Of a stretch of 64,000 nt of DNA, positions 1-8,805 are shown one piece after another. Source of the stretch: Lactobacillus melliventris (GTDB lineage Bacteria > Bacillota > Bacilli > Lactobacillales > Lactobacillaceae); NCBI RefSeq assembly GCF_013346935.1, contig NZ_JAAEEB010000003.1, forward strand, positions 1-64,000, read 5' to 3'. Within the stretch, counting starts at the first letter, position 1. The number at the start of each line of letters is the position of its first letter. The notes beneath the pieces are model-generated. The model was not told where the DNA came from. It saw nothing but the letters and a program-made list of their open reading frames with translations, and made no database searches. The position numbers were made by a program, and so were the translations under genes.

Positions 1-120
1 AGATGAGATTTCCCATACGTAAGTAGTAAGACACCTCAAAGACTAAGAGGTAGATAGGCTGGGAGTGGAAGAGCCGTGAGGCTTGGAGCGGACCAGTACT
101 AATCAGTCGAGGACTTGACC
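1..120 (+). rRNA. 23S rRNA, 3' end only
   Basis: The first 120 bases match the conserved 3' end of bacterial 23S rRNA, including the GGACCAGTACTAATCAGTCG stretch and the terminal GAGGACTTGACC. The rest of the gene lies before the window. It is followed by 5S rRNA and a tRNA, the usual order of a Lactobacillus rRNA operon. The exact 3' end is placed by similarity, to within a few bases. Confidence 0.95.
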
Positions 121-194
121 AAAGCTTGAAGGCAATTAAGGTTTTTTTAGCGGATTATATTTAGTTTTGAGTGTAAAAGCTCACAAGGAAAAAA

Positions 195-312
195 GTACGG
201 TGGCAAGAGCAAGAAGGAAACACCTGTAACCATGCCGAACACAGCAGTTAAGCTTCTTCACGCCGAGAGTAGTTGGTGGGAGACTGCCTGCGAGGGTAGG
301 ACGCTGCCGTGC
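195..312 (+). rRNA. 5S rRNA
   Basis: Conserved 5S features are visible: CCTGTAACCATGCCGAACAC near the middle and GCGAGGGTAGGACG near the end. The ends GTACGG (195-200) and CCGTGC (307-312) pair to form helix I, which sets the boundaries. The length of 118 nt is normal. Confidence 0.95.
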
Positions 313-322
313 TTTTTAGTAT

Positions 323-395
323 TCCGGCTTAGCTCAGTTGGTAGAGCGCTTGACTGTTAATCAAGATGTCGTCAGTTCGAGTCTGACAGCCGGAG
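323..395 (+). tRNA. tRNA-Asn (GTT)
   Basis: The acceptor arms TCCGGCT (323-329) and AGCCGGA (388-394) pair perfectly, with discriminator G395. The anticodon loop CTGTTAA (354-360) carries GTT at 356-358. The T arm GTCAG-TTCGAGT-CTGAC is intact. The CCA end is not encoded. It is the last gene of the rRNA operon. Confidence 0.97.
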
Positions 396-404
396 CGAAG
401 AGAG

Positions 405-435
405 AAGAGGATCTGGAAAGGTCCTCTTTTTTTGT
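405..435 (+). terminator. Intrinsic terminator of the rRNA operon
   Basis: AAGAGGA (405-411) pairs with TCCTCTT (422-428) around a 10-nt loop and is followed by a T run. It lies directly after tRNA-Asn. Confidence 0.85.
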
Positions 436-473
436 GCTTAATAATTTAAATACCCTGGATTAATTATTGTGTC

Positions 474-1400
474 CTATTTGATATTAGGTTCAATTTTAAG
501 TTTTTGGAAAGCTGAAATTAAATTCTTTAATCCTGGTTTTAGTTCCTGTCCATGTTTAACTGCAATGAAATATTTAATTTGGATCAAGTTATGATCAACA
601 GGAAGTAGGTTAATAGGTGTCTGTGCCATTCTTTTGATTATGCTGGCTGCAGAAATAGTTAACCCTACACCTTTTATTGCCAAGTTAGTGGCAGTGATAA
701 TACTGCTACTTTCTAAAACAATATTAGGCTTGATATGAAATTTTTGAAACGCACCGTTGACTTGGTGACGTATAGCAGAATTAGTTGAACTGACAACAAA
801 AGGTTCTTGCAAAATATCTTTAATGTCATATTCCTGCGGCTCGAGAATAAACCGTCCTTTTTTAAAATACTTTGATCTTGGTGAAATAATAACAAAATAG
901 TTTTCACCACCATTGACATAGAAGTCTAGTCCTTGATTAAGTGATTCAGGAGTTTGACCGAGATAGCAATCTATTTGTTCATGCAATAGATGTGTTTCAC
1001 TCACCCTGGGAAAGCTTTCCGCTAATTGTATTTTAATATGAGGATTTTCAAACATAAAATTAGGCAGCAGTTCGGGTAATAAAAATGTACCTAGACTTTC
1101 TAAAACACCAATTCTAATTACTTCTCTATTAGGTGACACGTATGGTATTAACTGCTCAGTTAGTTTTTGTTTATTGGAAATTTTAGTTTCTAAATAATTG
1201 TAATAAATTATTCCGGCTTCTGTTAACTTGAATGGAATTGATTCGCGGTCAATTATCTTAGTTCCCAGTTTCCGCTCTATTCTTTTAATTAGTTGCGTTA
1301 AATAAGGCTGTGAAATATATAATTCGCTGGCTGCTCGTGTAAAATTACTTTCTTTTAGTAGGACATCAATAAAATGTAAAACTGTTTCAGGGTCATTCAT
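474..1400 (-). CDS. LysR-family transcriptional regulator
   Basis: A 308-residue protein with the LysR layout. The N-terminal winged helix-turn-helix is at about residues 5-60 (SNFTRAASELYISQPYLTQL), and a substrate-binding domain begins near residue 95. The start ATG is preceded by GGGAGGTAAAAT, a good ribosome binding site. It is divergent from the flavoprotein gene at 1516, the usual arrangement for a LysR protein that controls its neighbour. The 115-bp gap holds a 10-bp inverted repeat (1454-1479) that could be its operator. The ligand is unknown. A fumarate-like or cyclic unsaturated acid is an inference from the target gene. Confidence 0.9.
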   Translation of the reverse strand: MNDPETVLHFIDVLLKESNFTRAASELYISQPYLTQLIKRIERKLGTKIIDRESIPFKLTEAGIIYYNYLETKISNKQKLTEQLIPYVSPNREVIRIGVLESLGTFLLPELLPNFMFENPHIKIQLAESFPRVSETHLLHEQIDCYLGQTPESLNQGLDFYVNGGENYFVIISPRSKYFKKGRFILEPQEYDIKDILQEPFVVSSTNSAIRHQVNGAFQKFHIKPNIVLESSSIITATNLAIKGVGLTISAASIIKRMAQTPINLLPVDHNLIQIKYFIAVKHGQELKPGLKNLISAFQKLKIEPNIK

Positions 1401-1453
1401 ATTTTACCTCCCATAACAATTTTATTATAATCTTTTTACTTTAAAACTATTTC

Positions 1454-1479
1454 ATTTTGCTAAAAAAAGTTAGTAAAAT
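1454..1479. promoter_or_regulatory. Inverted repeat, candidate LysR operator
   Basis: ATTTTGCTAA (1454-1463) and TTAGTAAAAT (1470-1479) are inverted copies with one mismatch, separated by six bases. They sit between the divergent LysR and flavoprotein genes, and the repeat contains several T-N11-A matches typical of LysR sites. Function is inferred from position and symmetry. Confidence 0.5.
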
Positions 1480-1515
1480 TTAACTGATAAGTATTTAAAG
1501 AAAGGAAGTATATTA

Positions 1516-3399
1516 ATGATGAAACCTGGTACTTACAAAGTTAAGGCTAAAGGTCATGGCTCCAGTTTTATGCCTATGGAAGTGACCCTTTCTGAGGATA
1601 AAATCAAAGAAATTGGTATAGATTCAAGTGGTGAAACTGCAGGAGTAGCCGATGAAGTTTTTAAACGTTTGCCAAAGCAAATTATTGCTAGCCAAACTTT
1701 AAATGTTGATGCGGTTAGTGGAGCTACTATTTCCAGCCATGGAGTAGTCGATGGTGTGGCTCAGGCAATTAATGAGGCCGGTGGAGACGCACAAGAATGG
1801 TTAAACAGGCCAAAACCTCAGACCGCTAATAGTTCAGACGCTGAATACCAAACTGATGTTGTGGTGATCGGTGCCGGCGGGGCTGGTCTTGCTGCAGCCG
1901 CCAGAACAATTCAAAACGGTAAAAAAGTAATAGTATTGGAAAAATTCCCTCAAATCGGTGGTAATACTACTAGGGCTGGTGGTCCTTTAAACGCTGCTGA
2001 GCCAGAATGGCAAAATAAATTCCAAGCCTTACCTGGTGAAAAAGAAAGCCTGGAAAAATTAGCCGCTACGCCGATTGCTGAAATTGATCCAGAATACCGT
2101 GATGATTTTAAAGAATTGCAAAAGCAAATTAAGGCTTATGTGGATTCAGGAGAAAATTATCTTTTTGACTCGGTATTATTACATGAGATACAGACTTATT
2201 TAGGTGGCAAAAGAACTGACTTAAATGGTAATGAAATTCACGGTAATTATGCTTTAGTTACTGAACTTGTCAATAACGTACTTGATTCAGTTAAATGGCT
2301 AACTGATTTAGGAGTAAAATTTGACCGCTCTGATGTCACTATGCCGGTTGGAGCTCTATGGCGTCGCGGTCATAAGCCGGTTGAACCTATGGGTTATGCA
2401 TTTATTCATGTTTTAGGTGATTGGATAAAAGATCATGGTGCTACGGTTTTAACTGAAACTAGGGCACAGCATTTAATTATTGAAGACGGTAAAGTTACAG
2501 GTGTTGTATCCCAAGGAAACGATGGCAGTAAGGTTACTATTCATGCCCAAAAAGTAATTTTGACTTCTGGCGGCTTTGGTGCAAATACTAAAATGGTACA
2601 AAAATACAACACTTACTGGAAGCACATTGATGATGACATTGCTACTACCAATTCACCAGCAATTACTGGTGATGGGATAGCTCTAGGCCAAGAAGCAGGT
2701 GCTGATTTAGTAGGTATGGGCTTTATTCAATTAATGCCTGTTTCTGATCCTAAGACCGGTGAATTATTTACCGGTATCCAAACTCCGCCTGAAAACTTTA
2801 TTATGGTTAATCAAAAGGGTGAACGCTTTGTTAACGAATTTGCAGAGCGTGATACTTTAGCTAAGGCGGCAATTGCTAATGGCACTTTGTTCTACTTAAT
2901 AGCAGATAAAAAAATAAAGGCTACTGCCTATAATACAACTGAGGAATCACTTGAGGCTCAGGTAAAAGCCGGTACATTATTAAAGGCTGATACTCTTGAA
3001 GAACTAGCCGAAAAAGCTGGTATGGATCCTGCTACTTTGGTCAATACTATTAAAAAGTATAATTCATACGTTGATGCTGGTAATGATCCGGAATTTGGTA
3101 AAAGTGCATTTAACCTTAAATGTGAAGTTGCCCCATTTTACGCAACGCCTCGTAAGCCAGCTATTCACCATACAATGGGTGGCTTGAAGATTAATCCTAA
3201 AGCGCAAGTATTAAATAAAGAGGGCCAGGTTATTGCAGGTCTATACGCTGCTGGCGAGGTTGCTGGCGGCTTGCATGCTGGTAATCGCCTTGGCGGTAAT
3301 TCATTAGCTGACATCTTTACCTTTGGTAGAATCGCTGCCGATACTGCATGCGGTGAAATTGCACATAATGATGCCGTAACTGGTGCATCTGAAAAATAA
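1516..3399 (+). CDS. FMN/FAD-dependent fumarate-reductase-like flavoprotein
   Basis: A 627-residue soluble flavoprotein with no signal peptide. Residues about 1-90 form an FMN-binding domain with the ApbE flavinylation motif DAVSGAT (65-71). The FAD domain begins with GAGGAG (119-124). Against the Shewanella fumarate reductase fold, the catalytic Arg (R445 in AERD), the HHTMGG histidines (551-552) and the Arg of NRLGG (R591) are kept. The usual substrate His before Pro is Met407, so the substrate may be an enoate other than fumarate. The last nine residues, DAVTGASEK, contain a second flavinylation-type motif. The start has AAAGGAAG seven bases upstream. The likely role is a cytosolic C=C reductase used as an electron sink, controlled by the divergent LysR gene. 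Confidence 0.88.
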   Translation: MMKPGTYKVKAKGHGSSFMPMEVTLSEDKIKEIGIDSSGETAGVADEVFKRLPKQIIASQTLNVDAVSGATISSHGVVDGVAQAINEAGGDAQEWLNRPKPQTANSSDAEYQTDVVVIGAGGAGLAAAARTIQNGKKVIVLEKFPQIGGNTTRAGGPLNAAEPEWQNKFQALPGEKESLEKLAATPIAEIDPEYRDDFKELQKQIKAYVDSGENYLFDSVLLHEIQTYLGGKRTDLNGNEIHGNYALVTELVNNVLDSVKWLTDLGVKFDRSDVTMPVGALWRRGHKPVEPMGYAFIHVLGDWIKDHGATVLTETRAQHLIIEDGKVTGVVSQGNDGSKVTIHAQKVILTSGGFGANTKMVQKYNTYWKHIDDDIATTNSPAITGDGIALGQEAGADLVGMGFIQLMPVSDPKTGELFTGIQTPPENFIMVNQKGERFVNEFAERDTLAKAAIANGTLFYLIADKKIKATAYNTTEESLEAQVKAGTLLKADTLEELAEKAGMDPATLVNTIKKYNSYVDAGNDPEFGKSAFNLKCEVAPFYATPRKPAIHHTMGGLKINPKAQVLNKEGQVIAGLYAAGEVAGGLHAGNRLGGNSLADIFTFGRIAADTACGEIAHNDAVTGASEK

Positions 3400-3412
3400 T
3401 ATTTTGATTCTA

Positions 3413-3445
3413 GTAAAAAGGAAGGCGATTTGCCTTCCTTTTTAT
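3413..3445. terminator. Bidirectional terminator
   Basis: AAAAAGGAAGGC (3415-3426) and GCCTTCCTTTTT (3432-3443) form a perfect 12-bp stem with A/T runs on both sides. It serves the convergent genes ending at 3399 and 3442. Confidence 0.9.
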
Positions 3446-4281
3446 ATATATCCTCTTTCAAAAGCAACAAAAATGGTGACAATTAGTAAATCTGCACAAC
3501 CGCCTAAGCTGTAATTATGTACTAAGCACTCTTTACTTAATTTTTGCAATTGCTTTTTCCCAGCTGCAGCAGCATAGCCACCAAGATCTAAATATTTTGT
3601 TGCTTCTTGGTGGAGCCATTTAACTACATCATAATTTCCGGCCCGTTTAATTAGGTTACTGTCAACCGCTACTGTAGCTATTTTCATTAATGTGTCCAGA
3701 AGCCTGGTTTGAACAGTCCCAGTACTGCTTTTTAAAAAAGGCAGGGCCACTTCTCTGACTATGGGGTAGCCCTGCTCTGCCTGTGCTCTTGCTCCGCCTA
3801 TCTTATATTTAACAAATTCTTGTTCACCAGCTGTTTGTAATTCATTATTTTGAACTAAATCACGCTGTACAAGCCCTTTACACATCTTGGTAATAGTAAG
3901 AAACAGTTCGGTCTTGTTTGTCATACTATAACTTTCGGCACAAACAAAAATTCCTAATGCAAAAATTGCTCCTTTATGGGTATTAGCACCATGGGTAGCA
4001 GTAAACATTTCTTTTTCAGCAGTGATGCCTCTTTGCCTTAATTGCTGAAACATTTGGGTTAAGTCAGTTGAGTGAAAAGTCTGGCCAATTTTAACAGCAG
4101 TGGCAAAATACGATTCTAAACTGATAGAGCTGTCAATAAAAGTATAAATATCCATGTCGGGATGTGGGCCTGGGCTCCCAGGATCTACCAGACCAGGTTT
4201 GGGTTCAGTAACAACTTCATACAAAAGCGAGCGTAAAGCGTTTTGGGTAATTGAATTAGTCATATTATAGGTTTGATTCAT
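3442..4281 (-). CDS. CitG-like triphosphoribosyl-dephospho-CoA synthase
   Basis: A 279-residue protein of the CitG/MdcB family. This family makes the prosthetic-group precursor of citrate lyase or malonate decarboxylase from dephospho-CoA and ATP. Family signatures are EPKPGLVDPGSPGPHPDMD near the N-terminus and THGANTHKGAIFALG in the middle. The family's RGE-A block reads GARAQAEQGYP here, losing the usual Glu. No citrate lyase, malonate decarboxylase or acyl carrier gene is in the window, so it stands alone between two LysR/flavoprotein units. No clear ribosome binding site precedes the first ATG (4281) or the next one at 4263, so the start is uncertain. Family assignment is strong. Activity and partner are unknown. 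Confidence 0.8.
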   Translation of the reverse strand: MNQTYNMTNSITQNALRSLLYEVVTEPKPGLVDPGSPGPHPDMDIYTFIDSSISLESYFATAVKIGQTFHSTDLTQMFQQLRQRGITAEKEMFTATHGANTHKGAIFALGIFVCAESYSMTNKTELFLTITKMCKGLVQRDLVQNNELQTAGEQEFVKYKIGGARAQAEQGYPIVREVALPFLKSSTGTVQTRLLDTLMKIATVAVDSNLIKRAGNYDVVKWLHQEATKYLDLGGYAAAAGKKQLQKLSKECLVHNYSLGGCADLLIVTIFVAFERGYI

Positions 4282-4430
4282 TGGTTAATTAATTCTTTGA
4301 CAACTTGTTGAACGATTCTAATAATTTTTATGTTATAACTCTTTGCCATAATATCAGTATATCCTATTTCAAGACCCCGCTACCATACATTTATTAATTT
4401 CTGATAGATGTCAGTTTTACTTTTTATATT

Positions 4431-5345
4431 TTAGTTGACAGGAATGTTATCAACAATTTTTTGAATATCTGGTTTATGACTTTTAAGAAAGTCAATGAAA
4501 TCAACAGTTCCTGGTGAAAAATTTTGGCTGGAATCATAAACTAAATAAACCTGACGGGTATTTTTAGGTAAATCCAGTTTTATAATGTGAATATCGAAAC
4601 CACTCAGATAAATAGTTTTGGCAACGATGCCGACAATGTCATTGGTCAGTACTTGTCCTGCAATTGCTAATTCATCATGTAGTCTATTTGTGATATTTAG
4701 ATCAGATGCAGTCGCCAATAAAGCATTAGTTATGTCTTTACCAATCTGAATTTTTTTAGAGTAGGTAATAATTGACTCGCCTTGTAATTCTGCAGGCGTA
4801 ATTTCTGTTATTTTAGCCAGGTTGTTTTCTTTTGAAACGATAGCAATAATTTCTTCAGTGTAAAGGGGAATATAAGTAAAATAACTAAATTCAGGTACAA
4901 ATGAGGAAATTCCAATATCATACCAACCATTTTTAATACCTTCGCAAATTTGATATGAAGGATTATCGTGGTAGATGAAGTGAGGGGAAATATTACTTTC
5001 TTGTTGATATTGCTTAGTTAAGTGGGGCAATATAGTTCCAATTGCTGTAGGTATACCGGCAATATGGATATTGCCCTGATCCTGACTGATACGCTGCTCA
5101 ATCTGCTTTTTACCACGATCTAAAGTATTTAAAGATTTGGTTACAGTATCATAAAAAATTCGCCCATATTCAGTTAATTGCACATAACGTCCATTATGGT
5201 TAAACAGTTTGCATTGGAGCTCATTTTCCAGTTGCTTAATCGATATCGAGAGGGTAGGTTGACTGATGAACAAATTGTCTGCTGCTTTTGTGTATTGTTT
5301 TTGGTCTGCCAATTCACGAAAATAATAAAGTTGATTTAGATTCAT
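4431..5345 (-). CDS. LysR-family transcriptional regulator
   Basis: A 304-residue protein with an N-terminal helix-turn-helix (KQYTKAADNLFISQPTLSIS, about residues 16-35) and a LysR ligand-binding domain. It is divergent from the MFS-flavoprotein-dehydrogenase-dehydratase operon that starts at 5778, which makes it the likely regulator of that operon. By context the inducer would be a quinate/shikimate-type acid. It is only distantly similar to the LysR at 474-1400. Its start is preceded by GAGGTGAC, a good ribosome binding site. Confidence 0.9.
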   Translation of the reverse strand: MNLNQLYYFRELADQKQYTKAADNLFISQPTLSISIKQLENELQCKLFNHNGRYVQLTEYGRIFYDTVTKSLNTLDRGKKQIEQRISQDQGNIHIAGIPTAIGTILPHLTKQYQQESNISPHFIYHDNPSYQICEGIKNGWYDIGISSFVPEFSYFTYIPLYTEEIIAIVSKENNLAKITEITPAELQGESIITYSKKIQIGKDITNALLATASDLNITNRLHDELAIAGQVLTNDIVGIVAKTIYLSGFDIHIIKLDLPKNTRQVYLVYDSSQNFSPGTVDFIDFLKSHKPDIQKIVDNIPVN

Positions 5346-5630
5346 GATGTCACCTCAAAATTATTTTTATATTCAATATTAATATTAATAATTACTATAC
5401 TTAGTTTGATAAAGCCTTTACAAAATTTATTTATATTGTTATTGCTGAAATTAATATTCATACGTTATCGTTAATTTTACTATGTTTTGACGCTTTTAAC
5501 TAATGAGTCTTTTTTATTATTGGCAACTATTTACGGCTAAACTTTACATTTTTGTTTCCTTTATCTGACTGCTGCAAAAGAATTAATTGACATAATTCAA
5601 AATGAGCCTAAAAATTAATACTCTGAAATT

Positions 5631-5723
5631 ATGAAAATGAAAAATATTGTTGTAGTAGCGCTTTTAATTATAGTTATTTTTTATAATTTAGTAATCAGAA
5701 ATAATTATTCATATCCGTTTTAA
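5631..5723 (+). CDS. Possible 30-residue membrane peptide
   Basis: ATG-to-stop frame encoding MKMKNIVVVALLIIVIFYNL followed by VIRNNYSYPF: two lysines, then a run of about 16 hydrophobic residues. It lies just upstream of the MFS transporter. No clear ribosome binding site precedes it, and its end overlaps an inverted repeat, so it may be a chance frame in AT-rich DNA. Confidence 0.2.
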   Translation: MKMKNIVVVALLIIVIFYNLVIRNNYSYPF

Positions 5724-5743
5724 TAGGATATATTTATTTCTGA
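5695..5743. promoter_or_regulatory. Long inverted repeat upstream of the transporter operon
   Basis: TCAGAAATAATTATTCATATCC (5695-5716) and GGATATATTTATTTCTGA (5726-5743) are inverted copies apart from a 4-base indel. No T run follows, so it is more likely a regulatory site than a terminator. It lies 34 bp before the transporter start and is a candidate LysR target. Confidence 0.4.
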
Positions 5744-5777
5744 ATTATCAGCAGTCTTAATTTTGAAAGGTAAAGCT

Positions 5778-6977
5778 ATGAAAAAAGGGAAAAGTTATAG
5801 TGGCGTTGCTGCCTCAGTTTATACCCATTTTGCAGTTGTGGGGGCAGCTACCTTATTTATTAGTCAATACAGAGAAATATTGGCCCATTCTTGGAATGCC
5901 AGTGCGACCCAAGTTTCACTTGTAATTGCAATGGTGGGCTTGGGTAGAATTTTTACAATTTTATTTGCTGGTGCTATTTCAGATAAGATTGGTCGTAAAA
6001 GGGCCTTGTTAATTGCATTGCTTAGTGACGCAATTTTTCTTCTTGGTGCTGCTTTTGCAAACAATATTTGGATAGCGGGGTTAGCAGCAATGTTTTTCGG
6101 TGCAACCAATTCATTTGGCGATACAGCCGGTTATCCTGCACTTGCAGATGCTTTTCCAGATAAAACAGCCACAATGAACTCGTTTGTTAAAGCCGCAATG
6201 CAAGTCATGCAAATGTTATTTCCATTTTGCGTAAAAATAATTAAAAACCCTAAGATTACAGCGTTAATATTAGTCATTATTATTTTACTGGATGTTGTAT
6301 TTACAATGAAAACAGCTTTTGCCCCACAAGCTGAGGCAAAAGAGGCTCCTGCAGAAGAAAAAAGCCAAGAAACTGGTATTAGTGAGCAGAATCAGCCTAA
6401 GTTGGCTGTTGATGGCTTAATGATCATTGGTTTAGGTTTTACAATTTGTTTTACATTCTATATTTTTTCTCTTTATGCTCCCTACTATGGGCAGTATGTG
6501 TTAAATGAGTCCGCTGCTAACGCCAATCAGCTTGTATCATGGTATTCGATTGCTTCCTTAATATCTGTGTTTGTGACCTCAGCTTTAGTAACTAGGGTAA
6601 AAAGATTGAATTTAATTATGGTATATTCAGCTATTACTGCCCTTGGCCTGCTGTTTATGGTCTTAAAACCGTCCCTGCTAGCTGGTGAAATAGGTTCTTT
6701 AGCTGTCGGTTTCTTTACTGCAGGGGGAGTCTGGCAAGTTGCACTTTCCGTTTTGACTTCTTATTTTCCCCAAAGTCACGGAAAAATTACTTCATACTAC
6801 AGTTTTGCGCCAGCCGTGGTTTATTTTGTAGCACCACTTATAGCTGCGTTTGTATTAAAGGCCAATGCTGCAAGTACATTGATGGTATTTTGGATAACTA
6901 CAGTGATAACGATCATTTCGGTGGTTCTATGTGTTGTCTTGATTAGTCGTAGTAAAAACTTCAATATCAAAAATTAA
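5778..6977 (+). CDS. MFS transporter, likely for an organic acid
   Basis: A 399-residue major facilitator protein with about 12 hydrophobic segments. The conserved loop after helix 2 reads GAISDKIGRKRAL, the MFS signature. The middle loop (around residues 180-210) is charged and Gln/Glu-rich. I place the start at the ATG at 5778, with GAAAGG seven bases upstream, rather than the in-frame TTG at 5763. It heads an operon with a flavoprotein, a quinate/shikimate dehydrogenase and a dehydroquinate dehydratase, with gaps of about 15-40 bp. It is therefore inferred to import quinate, shikimate or a related acid, or to exchange it with the reduced product. Substrate not shown by the sequence. Confidence 0.85.
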   Translation: MKKGKSYSGVAASVYTHFAVVGAATLFISQYREILAHSWNASATQVSLVIAMVGLGRIFTILFAGAISDKIGRKRALLIALLSDAIFLLGAAFANNIWIAGLAAMFFGATNSFGDTAGYPALADAFPDKTATMNSFVKAAMQVMQMLFPFCVKIIKNPKITALILVIIILLDVVFTMKTAFAPQAEAKEAPAEEKSQETGISEQNQPKLAVDGLMIIGLGFTICFTFYIFSLYAPYYGQYVLNESAANANQLVSWYSIASLISVFVTSALVTRVKRLNLIMVYSAITALGLLFMVLKPSLLAGEIGSLAVGFFTAGGVWQVALSVLTSYFPQSHGKITSYYSFAPAVVYFVAPLIAAFVLKANAASTLMVFWITTVITIISVVLCVVLISRSKNFNIKN

Positions 6978-6998
6978 TATAAAGTAGAAGGTGAATTT

Positions 6999-8768
6999 AT
7001 GTCAGAAAAAACAATTAAAGCAACAGCAGAAGGCAGAAATGGTCAAATCGACTTTGATATTAAAGTTGAAGATAATCAAATTACAGATATCAATGTGACT
7101 AAAACTGCCGAAACCCCGGGTATCTTCAACCAGGTTGTGGGTAAATTAAAAGAGAATATTATTAATAATCAAAGTTTCGCTGTTGACGCTATTTCCGGTG
7201 CTTCGATTATGACACAAGCTATGCTTGACTCTGGTAAAAAGGCCTTAAAAGCAAATGGTGTAAATATTGCTTCTCAGCCTAGCAATCAGTCACATCAAGA
7301 TGTAACCTATGATGTGGATGTAGCCGTAATTGGTTCGGGGATGGCAGGCTTAATGGCTGCCTCTCGGGCATTATCAATGGGTAAAAATGTTCTTTTACTT
7401 GAAAAAAATGGCTATCTCGGTGGAGCTACAATTTTAAATGGTTCAAACGTAGTTGGCACTGGTTCAAAATTAGCAGCTACTTTATTTGGTGAGCAAGCAA
7501 AAAAAGATTCTCCGCAGTTCTTGGTTCAAGATATTGCCCGAGAATGCCGGGGGACAAACTATCCATTACTTTCAGATTTACTAGCGCAAAATATTGGTAA
7601 AGCAGTTGATTTTATTACTGAATTTGCAGATCTAACCTATCAGAAAGCTGAAACACAAACTATTGAACATTCTGTTAACCGCCAAATTGAAATGCCAACG
7701 GAAAGTTCTTATGAATTAATAGCTAAAGTGGCAAGTGCTTTTACCAAAAAGGGTGGCAAAATTTTACTGGAAACTCGGGTGGAACACCTGAATAAAAATG
7801 AACAGGACCAGCTCGTCTCATTAGTTGCTGAGGGTAAGCACGAAACAGTTACCGTAAACTTTAAGTCCTTAATTATGGCAGCTGGAGGCTGGGGCGCGCG
7901 TGATTACCGGCAGCACAAGACCAACATCCCTTATTATGGTCCAATGACTTCAACTGGTGATTATTTTGATTTTGCTAAAAATATGAATTTAGCTTCCCGC
8001 AATCTTGACTGGTATAAAGTTTACCCCCATGGTTTAGAAGTTGAGCCTGGTATTGCCAAATTAACCACCTATTCAACTAAAGAAGCGACGGACATGGGTG
8101 CTATTTTTGTTAATACTAGTGGTAAGCGAATTGTAAATGAATCTGCCCCATACACTCACTTTAGGAATGCCATTGCTGAACAAAAGGATAAAATTGCTTT
8201 TGTAGTGATGGATGAAAGAACATGGAACAGATTTTATGAACTGTTACTTAAATATGGTTTTAGCAAAGATGAAGTTCAAGGCTTCTTTGATCTTGACGGC
8301 AAAAAGAGTCCGATTTTAGTTAGCGGAGACCTGCAGACTGTAGCTCAAAAAGCTGGCATTAATTATGACAACCTAAAGAAGACTTTAACTGACTATGAAA
8401 AATATGTAACTTCAGGTAATGATCCTGAGTTTGGTCGTCCTTCCCAGTTTATGCATAAATATGAAGGCGATACCTACTTTGTGATTGAGCAGAAATTACG
8501 TTTTTGTACTACCCTTGGTGGTTATGAAACTAATCAGCGTATGCAACTTTTAGACCAAGATTTAAAAGCGTTAGACAATTTCTATGCCGCCGGAGAGATT
8601 GTTGGCGGTGCTAACGGTCATGATTCAATGCCAAGTATGATGAATTCTTGGTCTTATGCTTCAGGTTTTGTGGCCGGAACAGAGGCTGCTGATAATGCCA
8701 ATTATCAAAAATTTGAAAAGACTGCACCTGATCCAACTGATGCAGTGTCTGGTGCTTCTAAAAATTAG
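6999..8768 (+). CDS. Divergent FMN/FAD flavoprotein, candidate shikimate-type enoate reductase
   Basis: A 589-residue protein with the same layout as the flavoprotein at 1516. It has an FMN-binding domain with motif DAISGAS (63-69) and a FAD domain starting with GSGMAG (about 111-116). The extreme C-terminus again ends in a flavinylation-type motif, DAVSGAS plus two residues (581-589). Unlike true fumarate reductases it lacks the catalytic Arg (NESAPYTHF replaces NExxxRD). It also lacks the HHTMGG block (FCTTLGG instead) and the NRLGG arginine (GHDSMPSMMNSW instead). The substrate must therefore differ from fumarate. It sits between the transporter and the dehydrogenase/dehydratase pair in one operon. 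Shikimate is a cyclic alpha,beta-unsaturated acid, so reduction of its ring double bond is a reasonable but unproven role. The ribosome binding site is GAAGGTG. Confidence 0.8.
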   Translation: MSEKTIKATAEGRNGQIDFDIKVEDNQITDINVTKTAETPGIFNQVVGKLKENIINNQSFAVDAISGASIMTQAMLDSGKKALKANGVNIASQPSNQSHQDVTYDVDVAVIGSGMAGLMAASRALSMGKNVLLLEKNGYLGGATILNGSNVVGTGSKLAATLFGEQAKKDSPQFLVQDIARECRGTNYPLLSDLLAQNIGKAVDFITEFADLTYQKAETQTIEHSVNRQIEMPTESSYELIAKVASAFTKKGGKILLETRVEHLNKNEQDQLVSLVAEGKHETVTVNFKSLIMAAGGWGARDYRQHKTNIPYYGPMTSTGDYFDFAKNMNLASRNLDWYKVYPHGLEVEPGIAKLTTYSTKEATDMGAIFVNTSGKRIVNESAPYTHFRNAIAEQKDKIAFVVMDERTWNRFYELLLKYGFSKDEVQGFFDLDGKKSPILVSGDLQTVAQKAGINYDNLKKTLTDYEKYVTSGNDPEFGRPSQFMHKYEGDTYFVIEQKLRFCTTLGGYETNQRMQLLDQDLKALDNFYAAGEIVGGANGHDSMPSMMNSWSYASGFVAGTEAADNANYQKFEKTAPDPTDAVSGASKN

Positions 8769-8805
8769 TATAGAATAATTATTTTAAATTTAATAAAGGA
8801 GAAAA

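Larger units (their letters stand above)
5346..5777. other. Long AT-rich divergent intergenic region
   Basis: A gap of 432 bp between the LysR gene and the MFS operon, unusually long for this window. It holds a perfect 12-bp palindrome AATATTAATATT (5375-5386), a short hydrophobic reading frame (5631-5723) and a long inverted repeat (5695-5743). No RNA gene was recognised. It is presumably the control region of both transcription units. Confidence 0.6.

Noticed and set aside
3442-4281. Part of a citrate lyase operon
   Set aside because: Only the CitG-like gene is present; no lyase subunit, ligase or citrate transporter lies next to it.
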